Below are positions 27,519 to 36,447 of a stretch of 64,000 bases of DNA, piece by piece (positions within the stretch are counted from its first letter, which is position 1; every line of letters starts with the position of its first letter). The notes beneath the pieces were generated by a model, which was not told the DNA's origin, made no database searches, and saw nothing but the letters and a program-made list of their open reading frames with translations. The DNA is from Acidobacteriota bacterium. GTDB taxonomy: Bacteria; Acidobacteriota; Terriglobia; Acidiferrales; UBA7541. Made by a program: the position numbers and the translations under genes. The DNA lies in the NCBI GenBank assembly GCA_003223215.1, contig QHYH01000089.1, forward strand, positions 62,001 through 126,000, in the 5' to 3' direction.

Positions 27519-29303
27519 CTATATCTCGAAGCCCAGGAGACGCATCAGCTCGAGTGCGTTGCTTTTTGCGATGATTCCTTCGCGGAGTCGGTAGTCGAAA
27601 TACATTTTCCCGTCTTTGACCTGATCTGCGAAGTGCATGTTGCGCACAAGGCCGTTGGCGGAACCGGTGATCTCGGTTAAAGCCAGGTCGTGAGTGGTGA
27701 CCACGCCAATGGCACTCTGGTTGAGGAGAGCTTTCAACAGACCTTCGGCGCCGATTCTGCGGTCCTTGCTATTGGTTCCCTCCAGTAACTCGTCAAAAAG
27801 GAACAAAAGTGTTGTCGCCTCCTCGGTCAACTTGAACACCCGCCGAATTTGCTGGATCTCCGTATAAAAGCCGGAGCGGCCTTGTTCGAGAGAATCGGTC
27901 CTTCGAATGCTCGTGCCCACCGAGAGGGGCGAAAGACGAAGCGATTTTCCCCGGATGGGCGCGCCGGCCATGGCCAGGACCGCGTTGATGCCCATGGTGC
28001 GAAGCAACGTGCTCTTTCCAGACATGTTCGAACCGCTCACAAGCATCACGCGTGTGTCTCGGTCGAGCCGCACGCTGTTTCGAACACATTTGGAGTCCGG
28101 GATCAGCGGGTGCCCCAGGTTCTCTCCGATGAAGGTGATCGACGATTCATCGGCGAACTCAGGAAAGGGGTCGCCAGGGTGTTCGAACGAATAGGTTGCG
28201 AGAGAGAGCAAAGCCTCCATTTCCGCGGTAATGTCGACCCAAGCGCGCAGCGAGGCGCCCCAGCGGCGGCGCCAAGCTTCGGCGGCCAGGCCAACCTGGA
28301 GCGTATAGAGGAAGGGAAGTTCAGCGAGGTGCGCCAGCAGGCTATGTCGCGCATCCACCCAGTAAACGATACGCGCCAATCTCCGAATCACTGCCGACGC
28401 GGGTATGGGGCCCGGCTTGAGTGGCGCACAGAGTTTCTGCGCCGGTAAAGAACGGAAGGGTTCTTTTTCCAGGAGTTCGAGAATGTTCGAGAAAAGGACC
28501 AGGCCTTCGGCATTGCAGGAGACTCCGTCGATCACCGCTTGGGTCTTCTTTCGCAGTCGCCAACGAAGGAATCCTTCGAGCGTTAGCACCAGCGTGAAAG
28601 GCCAGACTATCGAGGTCAGAAAGTAAAAGACGCCCGTCGCAACGACCGCGATGACCAGGGCGAGGACCACGCCGCGCCAGACATTCCCCGGAAGGTCACG
28701 CGGACCCTCGGCCCAAACCACCAAGGATTCCGGGGCTAAACGAGGGCGCAGCCCTTCACCGGTGACCGCCAGGTTCTCGCGAAGATCGAGTTTTTCACGG
28801 AATTCGGAGACCAATTCCTGACGGGTAAGAACCACAGGTTTCTTCGACGGTCGGCGAAGCCAGTCTGCCAGGCGATTTTCTCCCATGGGAAGGCGCGCGG
28901 TGGAAAGCAACTCGAACAAACTGCCCTTGCCAAACACGTCGAGGTCTTCGGCATAGACATGCTCGTCAGCGCGAAACCGGTCCCCGCCCTGCCCTGTTCC
29001 GACCCAGCGGTCTTCGATGCGATCCATTCCCCTGCGGTAATAGTCTGCGGCGGTTGAGGCGCGTGCTCTTGCTCGGATGGCAAGTTCATGCAGCAGCGCC
29101 AAGACTAAGTAGAGGACAACCGAAACAAGCACCCAGTATCCCGGAAGCAGGTCCCTTGACAACGACAGATAGGCAATGAGAAGGCCTGCCGCGACAACCA
29201 GCAACTTCAGGTTTCCGATTCTCACGTGAAGGAGGTCTTTGGCCGACAGCGTCTTCCGGCGTGAGTCCAGTCTGTTCGAGTAAACCTGACGCGGGTCGAG
29301 CAC
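27519..29303 (-). CDS. Membrane-anchored MutS-like ATPase
   Basis: A 594-residue protein with a C-terminal MutS ATPase domain: Walker A VSGSNMSGKSTLLRT, then the MutS-typical GMNAVLAMAG-like, LSVGTSIRRTDSL, SGFYTEIQQIR, Walker B FLFDELLEGTNSKDR and VVTTHDLAL. The mismatch-recognition domain is absent. Instead there are two hydrophobic segments near residues 30-75 and two more near 210-245, so the protein is probably in the inner membrane. Such MutS-like proteins are known in Bacteroidota and Acidobacteriota without a defined role. It lies 61 nt downstream of an alkyltransferase gene on the same strand. Confidence 0.85.
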   Translation of the reverse strand: MLDPRQVYSNRLDSRRKTLSAKDLLHVRIGNLKLLVVAAGLLIAYLSLSRDLLPGYWVLVSVVLYLVLALLHELAIRARARASTAADYYRRGMDRIEDRWVGTGQGGDRFRADEHVYAEDLDVFGKGSLFELLSTARLPMGENRLADWLRRPSKKPVVLTRQELVSEFREKLDLRENLAVTGEGLRPRLAPESLVVWAEGPRDLPGNVWRGVVLALVIAVVATGVFYFLTSIVWPFTLVLTLEGFLRWRLRKKTQAVIDGVSCNAEGLVLFSNILELLEKEPFRSLPAQKLCAPLKPGPIPASAVIRRLARIVYWVDARHSLLAHLAELPFLYTLQVGLAAEAWRRRWGASLRAWVDITAEMEALLSLATYSFEHPGDPFPEFADESSITFIGENLGHPLIPDSKCVRNSVRLDRDTRVMLVSGSNMSGKSTLLRTMGINAVLAMAGAPIRGKSLRLSPLSVGTSIRRTDSLEQGRSGFYTEIQQIRRVFKLTEEATTLLFLFDELLEGTNSKDRRIGAEGLLKALLNQSAIGVVTTHDLALTEITGSANGLVRNMHFADQVKDGKMYFDYRLREGIIAKSNALELMRLLGFEI

Positions 29304-29364
29304 GCTTCACGCTCTCAAAAAGAACAAGAAGAGTTTACTCGTTCTTTCCGGACGGCGCGGAGCG

Positions 29365-29922
29365 TCAAGAAAATAAGGGCAAATTGACGGGTGCACCTTC
29401 CAGGGCGAGGAGCCTCGATTTGGTGGCGCGCCCGCCGTGCGCAGAAAATCCGCCGGGCCTCCCGCCGGCAGCGGCGACGCGATGGCAGGGAATGAGGATC
29501 GGGACGGGGTTCTTTGCCATGGCCAGACCGACCTCCTGAGCTCGATGGGGCTGGCCGACCGCTCTCGCGATTTCGCCATAGGTACGCGTTTGTCCCGGGG
29601 GAATTTCGCGAGCGGCTTCGTACACTTGGCGAAAAAACGGGGCCACATCGCCTAAGTCCACCTCGACGCTGTGAAAGTCCTGAACTTGTCCTCCCAGATG
29701 ACGCCGAATTCCTTCTATGATTGCTACGATCTCAGGCGGAGGAAGGCCGCGGCGGCTGGGACCGGACCTCCGAGCGATCCGGGATTCCGTGGCTCGCGGC
29801 GTGGCCTCCGGAAGCTGCACGGCGGTGACGACGGCGCGTGAAGTAGAATACGCCGGTTCGCGCCAGGCAATGCCGCATGTGCCGAGCGGAGTCTCAAACA
29901 GGCAATAGGAGGCTCGCTTCAT
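29365..29922 (-). CDS. ogt: Methylated-DNA-protein-cysteine methyltransferase
   Basis: A 185-residue O6-alkylguanine-DNA alkyltransferase. The active-site PCHRV is in ILIPCHRVAAAGG, preceded by the DNA-binding helix region IPPGQTRTYGEIARAVGQ and followed by GGFSAHGG and K(S)RLLALEG. It repairs O6-methylguanine by irreversible transfer to the cysteine. No AraC-type activator domain is present, so it is the Ogt rather than the Ada form. An N-terminal insertion of basic residues (about 45-60) is unusual. It is the first gene of a unit with the MutS-like ATPase. Confidence 0.9.
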   Translation of the reverse strand: MKRASYCLFETPLGTCGIAWREPAYSTSRAVVTAVQLPEATPRATESRIARRSGPSRRGLPPPEIVAIIEGIRRHLGGQVQDFHSVEVDLGDVAPFFRQVYEAAREIPPGQTRTYGEIARAVGQPHRAQEVGLAMAKNPVPILIPCHRVAAAGGRPGGFSAHGGRATKSRLLALEGAPVNLPLFS

Positions 29923-30262
29923 GGATGAGCCGCGTCTTTAAACCGGGACTGAACTGTTTGTGATGCCTGGAGCGGCCCGCTGGTTATTTGCGTATCCCCG
30001 GCGGGCTCGAGGAGTGTCTCGTGACCTGGCCTGGCGCAAAGTGCGCAAAGTTTCGATCGCTTGTTTTCTGGCCGTAACACCCGTATCCTTCTCCTTCCCG
30101 CAGCCCGAGGGACCTTCATGGCTCGAAATACTTCCTTCGCCGGCGGTGACGGGCGCAGGTCGCTTCCGTGCTCGGGCGGTACTCTCCATTCTCCTGCTTA
30201 CCGGCCTGCTGGCCGGGCCTGTTGCCTGGCTAAGTACGATTCCCCTGGTCCGAAGGTGATGC
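29923..30262. other. Intergenic region between ogt and senA
   Basis: 340 nt. A 99-codon open frame (29960-30259, plus) is present, but it has no family features and weak start signals, so it was not called. Otherwise it holds the divergent promoter space. Confidence 0.4.
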
Positions 30263-31603
30263 ATGGCAACTCCTCACGAAGCCGCCGCCGATGATCCCGT
30301 GAGAAGGGACGTGGTGCTCGCCGCGTGGGTGCGTGACGCTCGAAGAAGGACAATGGAGGTGGTCGAGGACTTGTCCGACGAACAGCTCCTCGGACCGCAA
30401 TTGCGGATCGTGAATCCCCTGTTGTGGGAAATCGGGCATGTCACTTGGTTCCAGGAAAAGTGGGCGCTGCGGCACGCGGGTGGAGAGGCGCCCATGCGGG
30501 CCGACAGCGACTCACTTTATGATTCAGCGGCCATCCCCCACGACACACGTTGGAACCTGAGGCTGCCTTCGCGTGATGACACACTGGCTTACATGAGGGC
30601 CGTGCGCGATCGCGTGCTGGAGCGCATCGAGCAAGGAAACCTCACCGAGAGCGACCGTTATTTCATCACGCTGGCGGTTTTCCATGAGGACATGCACACC
30701 GAAGCCTTCACTTATACGCGACAGACGCATGGGTGGAGTGCGCCGGTTTTTTCCGGACTGGAGCCGGGGAGTTCCTGCGAAGGAGGGCCGCTCGGCGGAG
30801 ATGTGGAGATTCCGGGAGGACGGTTTCGCTTGGGGGCGCTTCACGAAGAATCTTTTGTTTTTGACAACGAGAAGTGGGCGCACGCCGTCGCGGTCGAACC
30901 GTTTGCGATCGCGCGAGCGGCGGTGACACAAGTGCAGTTTTTGGAATTCGTCGAGCAAAAGGGGTACAACCGGCGGGAATTCTGGAGCGAGGCGGGTTGG
31001 GGCTGGCGCGAGAGCGTGAGCGCGGGGCATCCGGTGTACTGGAAACGCGAGGCAGCGGGACGCTGGCTGCGCCGGAATTTCGACCAGTGGGTGCCGCTCG
31101 AAGCGCACCGCCCGGTGCTGCACGTGAACTGGTGGGAGGCGGAGGCATTCTGCAACTGGGCGGGACGAAGGCTGCCAACCGAACTCGAATGGGAAGTGGC
31201 GGCGGCTGGCGAATCATCGGATTCGTCCAAGGAACTCGCGGGAGTGAAACGCCGGTTTCCCTGGGGCGACGATTCGCCGCGAGCGGAGCACGCCAACCTG
31301 GGCTGGCGGGCCATGGGCACCGTAGATGTTGGCGCGATGGCGGCTGGAGACAGCGCCTTCGGGTGCCGGCAGATGATCGGAAATGTGTGGGAATGGACGG
31401 CCGACGACTTCGCGCCCTATCCGGGATTTGAAGTCGATCCGTATCGCGAATACTCCGAGCCCTGGTTCGGCACCCACAAAGCGCTGCGCGGCGGGGCCTG
31501 GCCGACGCAGCCGCGGCTGCTCCGCAATACCTGGCGGAACTTCTACACGCCGGATCGCCGCGACGTTTGGGCGGGATTCCGCACCTGCCAAGCGCCACAA
31601 TAA
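30263..31603 (+). CDS. senA: Selenoneine synthase SenA (EgtB-like, DinB + formylglycine-generating-enzyme fold)
   Basis: A 446-residue non-haem iron enzyme related to the ergothioneine synthase EgtB. The N-terminal DinB-like domain (about residues 20-165) has the iron-ligand pattern in FHEDMHTEAF (HxxxHxE). The C-terminal FGE-sulfatase domain (about 175-445) shows VTQVQFLEFVE, HVNWWEAEAFCNWAGRRLPTELEWE, FGCRQMIGNVWEWTADDF and the terminal RAGF-like WAGFRTC. EgtB and SenA are hard to tell apart alone. The assignment to SenA rests on the next gene, a senB-type selenosugar synthase 3 nt downstream. SenA joins a selenosugar to hercynine to form selenoneine's C-Se bond. No senC was seen. Confidence 0.82.
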   Translation: MATPHEAAADDPVRRDVVLAAWVRDARRRTMEVVEDLSDEQLLGPQLRIVNPLLWEIGHVTWFQEKWALRHAGGEAPMRADSDSLYDSAAIPHDTRWNLRLPSRDDTLAYMRAVRDRVLERIEQGNLTESDRYFITLAVFHEDMHTEAFTYTRQTHGWSAPVFSGLEPGSSCEGGPLGGDVEIPGGRFRLGALHEESFVFDNEKWAHAVAVEPFAIARAAVTQVQFLEFVEQKGYNRREFWSEAGWGWRESVSAGHPVYWKREAAGRWLRRNFDQWVPLEAHRPVLHVNWWEAEAFCNWAGRRLPTELEWEVAAAGESSDSSKELAGVKRRFPWGDDSPRAEHANLGWRAMGTVDVGAMAAGDSAFGCRQMIGNVWEWTADDFAPYPGFEVDPYREYSEPWFGTHKALRGGAWPTQPRLLRNTWRNFYTPDRRDVWAGFRTCQAPQ

Positions 31604-31606
31604 CGA

Positions 31607-32557
31607 GTGAAGATCAAGCTAGTCACGCCAGCACCCGCCAAGGTCCACACCGGAAACCGCACGACCGCGGACCGCTGGGCAGGGCTGCTCGGAGAACTGG
31701 GGAACGAAGTCGGCGTCCAGCAGGACTGGAACGGCGAAGAATGCGACTTGCTGATTGCGCTGCATGCGAGGCGCAGCTTGCCTTCGGTACAACGTTTCCG
31801 CGAGGCGCACCCCCGCAGCCCGCTGATTCTCGCGCTGACCGGAACCGACGTCTACGGCGACCTGGAGAAGGACTCGGAAGCAAAGCGGTCGCTGGAGTTG
31901 GCGACTAGGGTTGTGGTCCTGCAAGACCTCGCAGCTGAGGCACTTCCCCAAGACGCGCGAGGAAAGGTACGCGTGATTTACCAGTCAGCCGAGCCCCCTA
32001 GGATATCTCCGCCGCGGGAAGAGCACTCGTTCCAGGTCTGCGTGCTGGCGCACCTGCGATCGGTCAAGGACCCACTGCGAGCGGCGTATGCGGTGCGCGG
32101 CTTGTCAGCCTCGTCAAGGATTTTGGTGAAGCACGCCGGAGCCATTCTCGACCCGGATTTTGCCAGGCAGCTGGAGGCGGAGCAGCGCGCCAATCCGCGC
32201 TACCGCTGGTTGGGACCTCTAACGCACGAGAAGGCCCTCGATCTGCTGGCGCGCTCGCACCTGCTGGCGCTCACCTCGCACCTCGAGGGGGGTGCCAACG
32301 TTGTCAGTGAAGCTATCGCCGTCCGAACTCCGATCATTTCGTCGCTGATACCAGGCTCGGTTGGCATCTTGGGAAAGGAATATACCGGATACTTTCCCGT
32401 CGGCAACACCGTTGCTCTTCGAGAGCAATTGAAGCGCGCCGAATCCGACGACGGGTTTTATCGAGAGCTCCAACATCAGGTTGCAGAGCTGCGCTCGCTG
32501 GTGAGTGCGGCCCGCGAGCGGGACACCTGGCAAGCCTTGCTCGGCGAACTCGGCTGA
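31607..32557 (+). CDS. senB: Selenosugar synthase SenB (TIGR04348-type glycosyltransferase)
   Basis: A 316-residue GT4-like glycosyltransferase of the group that includes SenB, which couples selenophosphate with UDP-N-acetyl sugar to give a selenosugar. Family stretches are the N-terminal LVTPAPAKVHTGNRTTADRWAGLL... region (split here: TGNRTTADRW), DLLIALHARRS, LALTGTDVYGDL, VIYQSAEPP, and the C-terminal donor-site LTSHLEGGANVVSEAI. The start is GTG, 3 nt after the senA stop, so the two are co-translated. The pairing with senA is the strongest evidence for its role. Confidence 0.85.
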   Translation: MKIKLVTPAPAKVHTGNRTTADRWAGLLGELGNEVGVQQDWNGEECDLLIALHARRSLPSVQRFREAHPRSPLILALTGTDVYGDLEKDSEAKRSLELATRVVVLQDLAAEALPQDARGKVRVIYQSAEPPRISPPREEHSFQVCVLAHLRSVKDPLRAAYAVRGLSASSRILVKHAGAILDPDFARQLEAEQRANPRYRWLGPLTHEKALDLLARSHLLALTSHLEGGANVVSEAIAVRTPIISSLIPGSVGILGKEYTGYFPVGNTVALREQLKRAESDDGFYRELQHQVAELRSLVSAARERDTWQALLGELG

Positions 32558-32710
32558 AGAGCTGCGGCGCTCTTCCGCGTCTTCCGGATAATGCGGCAAC
32601 CCGAGTGGAGCTCTGACGGCCTGCTCTCAAAACGAACTCACCACGTGCCTTTTCGCCTTCTTGACACGGCCGCGGTTGCGTTGTTAACTCGCCGCCCGAG
32701 GAGGCTTCCG

Positions 32711-34798
32711 ATGATAACAATGACACCGAAAGCGCGCTTGGTTGCGACCCTGACAGTAGCCGGTCCCTGGTTTGCGGTTGCTCTATTGATCCTTGGCGCT
32801 GCCCCGTTGCTGCGGGCACAGGAGATTTCGCACAAGCTTACGGTCATGGATGAGTTTCAAATCCAAACGCCTACAGACCCGCAGATTTCGCCCGACGGAA
32901 AGAAAATTGTTTACGTGCGAAGGTTTGCTGACCGAGCAACGGACAAACGCTACGCGAATCTCTGGATCATCAATAGCGACGGCACCGACCACCGAGCGCT
33001 AACCACGGGCAACCGCAGCGACTCTTCGCCGCACTGGTCGCCGGACGGTACGCGCATCGCCTATCTCTCCGACGCCGACGGCAAAACGCAGATTTACATT
33101 CGCTGGATGGATACCGGCCAGACTGCGCGCATTACCGATCTCGAGGATTCACCCGAAGCCATCGCCTGGTCGCCGGATGGAAAGATGCTTTCGTTTTCCG
33201 CGCTGGTTCCGGGCAAGGGGCCGCACATCGCTGACCTTCCTGCACCACCCGCAGGAGCCAAGTGGGCGGATCCGCCGAAGGCGTACGATCAGCTGGTGTA
33301 CCGGTTCAACGGCGTGGGTTATCTCAAGCCCGGGTTCATGCAAGTGTTTGTTGTGAGTGCAGAGGGCGGAGCGCCGCGGCAGGTCACCAACGGCAACTTC
33401 CCGAATGGCGGAAATGAATGGAGTCCGACGCGCGCGGACTGGACTCCCGACGGCAAGTATCTGATTATTTCGGCAAACCGTCATCCGGAATCGGACCACG
33501 CGTACTTCGACACGGAAGTTTACGAATTCAGCGTCGCCGATGGCGCGCTGCGCGCGCTCACCAACCGGAAAGGACCGGATAATTCACCGGAAGTCTCTCC
33601 GAATGGAAAATGGATTGCGTACACCGGCTTTGACGACCGCCTCCAGGGCCACCAAACGACCAAGCTGTATTTGGTGAACCGCGACGGCACGGGCTCGCAC
33701 TCGCTCTCGGACAATCTCGACCGCGACATCCAGGGTCCGGAATGGGCTCCCGACAACAGCGGCGTGTTTTTCCAGTATGCCGATCAGGGGGATACGAAGA
33801 TTGGATTCTGCACGAACGACGGAAACTGCAAAAAAATCGCCGACCATGTTGCTTCCACCACGAGCGCTTATGGCGGAGGTTCGTTTTCCATCGCCCGCAC
33901 GGGGCTCGTCGCCATGACCTACGGCCGTACCGACGACCCCGGCAACATTGCCGTTCTGACGAACGGCGCGATGAAGGTGCTCACTTCTTTGAACCAAGAG
34001 CTGCTGGCGCAGAAGAAGCCCGGGCACGTGGAAGAAATTTCGTACGAATCATCGAAGGACAAGCGCAAGATCCAGGGCTGGATCGTTCATCCGCCGGATT
34101 TCGACGCTTCGAAGAAATATCCGCTCATCCTGGAGATTCACGGCGGGCCGTTCGCGGACTACGGTGACCGCTTCGATTTTGAAAAGCAGGTGTGGGCATC
34201 TATGGGCTACGTGGTGCTGTACACCAACCCGCGAGGCAGCACGAGCTATGGCGAAGAATTCGCCAATCTGATTCACCACGCGTATCCCGGCGACGACTTC
34301 GACGACTTGAACAGCGGCGTGGACGCGGTGGCGGCAAAGGGCTACATCGACACGAACAATCTTTTTGTGACCGGCGGCAGCGGTGGCGGAGTGCTTACCT
34401 GCTGGACCATCGAGCACACCGACCGCTTCCGCGCGGCGGCTTCGCTCTATCCGGTCATCAACTGGTACAGCTTTGTGCTGACGTCGGACATCCCATGGGT
34501 CGCGCAATACTGGTTTCCCGGCAATCCTTGGGACCACACGGAGCAGTACATGCAGCGCTCGCTGACCAATCTGGTCGCCAAGGTCAAAACGCCGACCATG
34601 GTGATGACCGGCGAGGCCGACTATCGCACGCCAATTCCCGAGGCCGAGCAGTTTTATGAGGCTCTAAAACTGTTGAATATCGATTCAGTGCTCGTGCGCG
34701 TTCCTGAAGAGCCGCACGGCATCAGCCGGCGCCCGAGCCACCACATCGACAAAATGTTGTATGTGGCCGGGTGGTTCGAGCAGCACAAAGCAAAGTAG
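32711..34798 (+). CDS. Exported S9 prolyl-oligopeptidase-family peptidase (acylaminoacyl-peptidase type)
   Basis: A 695-residue serine peptidase. A signal peptide (hydrophobic to about LLRAQ, residue 37) leads into a WD40-like beta-propeller with repeated PDGK blades (SPDGKKIVYVRR, SPDGTRIAYLSD, SPDGKMLSFSA, TPDGKYLIISA, SPNGKWIAYTG). The C-terminal alpha/beta hydrolase carries the Ser in VTGGSGGGVLT, the Asp in MTGEADYRTP and the His in EEPHGISRRP. It should trim short peptides in the periplasm. The ATG at 32711 has GAGGAGG; the frame's upstream extension lacks family features. Confidence 0.92.
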   Translation: MITMTPKARLVATLTVAGPWFAVALLILGAAPLLRAQEISHKLTVMDEFQIQTPTDPQISPDGKKIVYVRRFADRATDKRYANLWIINSDGTDHRALTTGNRSDSSPHWSPDGTRIAYLSDADGKTQIYIRWMDTGQTARITDLEDSPEAIAWSPDGKMLSFSALVPGKGPHIADLPAPPAGAKWADPPKAYDQLVYRFNGVGYLKPGFMQVFVVSAEGGAPRQVTNGNFPNGGNEWSPTRADWTPDGKYLIISANRHPESDHAYFDTEVYEFSVADGALRALTNRKGPDNSPEVSPNGKWIAYTGFDDRLQGHQTTKLYLVNRDGTGSHSLSDNLDRDIQGPEWAPDNSGVFFQYADQGDTKIGFCTNDGNCKKIADHVASTTSAYGGGSFSIARTGLVAMTYGRTDDPGNIAVLTNGAMKVLTSLNQELLAQKKPGHVEEISYESSKDKRKIQGWIVHPPDFDASKKYPLILEIHGGPFADYGDRFDFEKQVWASMGYVVLYTNPRGSTSYGEEFANLIHHAYPGDDFDDLNSGVDAVAAKGYIDTNNLFVTGGSGGGVLTCWTIEHTDRFRAAASLYPVINWYSFVLTSDIPWVAQYWFPGNPWDHTEQYMQRSLTNLVAKVKTPTMVMTGEADYRTPIPEAEQFYEALKLLNIDSVLVRVPEEPHGISRRPSHHIDKMLYVAGWFEQHKAK

Positions 34799-34920
34799 CG
34801 CGGGGTTTTTACGGAAACAGACGGTCGGTATTTATGCTGCGTTTAGGTTCGGAAGTCTAGAACTAGTCCGGCTTCGCAGCGTACCAAACCGACTGCGAAT
34901 GCAAAGAGAGAGAACAAATC

Positions 34921-35964
34921 ATGCGCAATAAACTGACTTTCTTCGAACTGACCGGCGCTCTTGTGATTGCCCTGGGTTTTTGTGCCTGCCCATTCCCGCT
35001 TTCCGCCGCGCCTTCGCCCGGCGCCTCCGGTTACAAGGTGATTAAGACCATCCCACTCGGAGGCGAGGGCGGCTGGGATTACGTTTACGTGGACAGCAGC
35101 GCCCGCCGCGTGTACATCTCGCGGGGCACGCACACCGTGGTGATGGACGCGGACACTTACGCGGTGGTCGGCGACATCCCCGACACGCAAGGCGTGCACG
35201 GCATCGCCATCGCCAGCGATTTGGGGCGCGGCTTCACGAGCAACGGCCGCAGCAACGACGTCACGATTTTTGACCTAAAGACACTGAAGCCAATCGGCAA
35301 TGTGAAGACCGACGCGAACCCAGACGCCATTGTCTACGATCCGGTCAGCAAGCGCGTGTTCACGTTTAATGGCCGCGGAAAAAATACCACGGCCATCAAT
35401 GCGGCGAACGGCACGGTTGCGGGCACCTTGCCTCTCGGCGGCAAACCCGAATTCGCCGCGGTGGATGGCAAAGGAAGCGTCTTCGTAAACAACGAAGACA
35501 CTTCCGAAATCATCGAGATCAATGCGCAGAAAATCACCGAGACGCATCGCTGGCCGCTGGCGCCGTGCAAATCGCCTTCGGGCCTGGCCATGGACACAAA
35601 GAACCGGCGGCTGTACTCGGTCTGCGATGACAAAGTGTCCGTCGTGGTCAATGCCGACACGGGCAAGGTTGTGGCCACACCAGAAATCGGCAAGGGGCCA
35701 GACGCTGCGGCCTTCGACGCAGGGTCAAATGAGTTTTTCGCTTCCTGCGGCGAAGGCGTGCTCACGGTCGTCCATCAAGATTCGCCGGATCAATATACGG
35801 TCGTGGAAAATGTGGCAACCAAGCGAAGCGCGCGCACCATGGGCCTGGATTTGAAGACGCACAACATTTTCATGCCTGCCGCGGATTTTGATCCGCCGGC
35901 TCCGGGAGAACGTCGGGGCAAAATGAAGCCCGATTCGTTCGTCATTGTGGTTGTGGGGAAGTAA
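34921..35964 (+). CDS. Exported YncE-type beta-propeller protein
   Basis: A 347-residue protein with a signal peptide (about 30 residues, ending near PLSAAP) and a seven-bladed YVTN/YncE-type propeller. Repeats include VDSSARRVYISRG, FTSNGRSNDVTIFDLKT, PVSKRVFTFNGRG, DTKNRRLYSVCDD and LKTHNIFMPAAD. Such proteins are periplasmic and of uncertain role, often quinoprotein-like or ligand-binding. It follows the S9 peptidase by 122 nt on the same strand and precedes the TonB-type receptor. Confidence 0.8.
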   Translation: MRNKLTFFELTGALVIALGFCACPFPLSAAPSPGASGYKVIKTIPLGGEGGWDYVYVDSSARRVYISRGTHTVVMDADTYAVVGDIPDTQGVHGIAIASDLGRGFTSNGRSNDVTIFDLKTLKPIGNVKTDANPDAIVYDPVSKRVFTFNGRGKNTTAINAANGTVAGTLPLGGKPEFAAVDGKGSVFVNNEDTSEIIEINAQKITETHRWPLAPCKSPSGLAMDTKNRRLYSVCDDKVSVVVNADTGKVVATPEIGKGPDAAAFDAGSNEFFASCGEGVLTVVHQDSPDQYTVVENVATKRSARTMGLDLKTHNIFMPAADFDPPAPGERRGKMKPDSFVIVVVGK

Positions 35965-36447
35965 GTTTTTCGGGAAAGGGGCGGAAGGGGAAACCGCCAC
36001 CTTGTTTGCTTGGAACCTTCTCTGAAACAGATGTTTCAAGCGGGTGTTTTGTGTCCGCACGCGATGATCCTGTAAGTCCCATCGCAAGTTACATTTGCAG
36101 CTTGACCTTCACCTGCAAACGCTTGCGCATCGTATTTGACTTGCCAACAAACGTTTCCATTCCTTGGATACAACAAATTAGTTGTTGACAGCGGTCTATT
36201 ACTCGGTGTATTTGCACACCCACAGTTTGCACGAGTGGGTTTAGCGAGTGGAGCAAAGGCACCGTTTCTCTCCAGTTGCGAGTTCATCCCTGTATCTAAT
36301 CCCGGTGTGTGCGCTGGGCGGTTGGATTGCGCCTGTGCCGCAGGAGAGCGTTAGTGCGTTTGCGTCACACAGGTCTCGCGTGTTCAGGGCGCAGGCCTGT
36401 CCGAGCTTTATCCCGCTTCGCCGACTCGTCTAGTGGGTGGAGGCATC
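35965..36447. other. AT-richer intergenic region upstream of the first TonB receptor
   Basis: About 480 nt, visibly lower in GC than its surroundings between 36010 and 36300. It holds a -35-like TTGACA, an inverted repeat and an 83-codon Cys-containing minus-strand frame (36036-36287) that I do not call. Confidence 0.4.
36171..36214 (+). promoter_or_regulatory. Candidate promoter with overlapping inverted repeat
   Basis: TTGACA at 36185-36190 and TATTTG at 36209-36214 are separated by 18 nt. An inverted repeat with arms CAACAA and TTGTTG (36171-36187, 5-nt spacer) overlaps the -35, the position expected of a repressor site. It would drive the receptor gene 234 nt downstream. Confidence 0.35.

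Noticed and set aside
29960-30259. 99-codon plus-strand frame before senA
   Set aside because: No ribosome-binding site, no family, Arg/Pro-rich; possible but not supportable.
36036-36287. 83-codon minus-strand frame with several cysteines
   Set aside because: Its cysteines (CWQ, TCDG, ACGH) looked like a secreted protein, but there is no signal peptide or good start and it lies across the candidate promoter.
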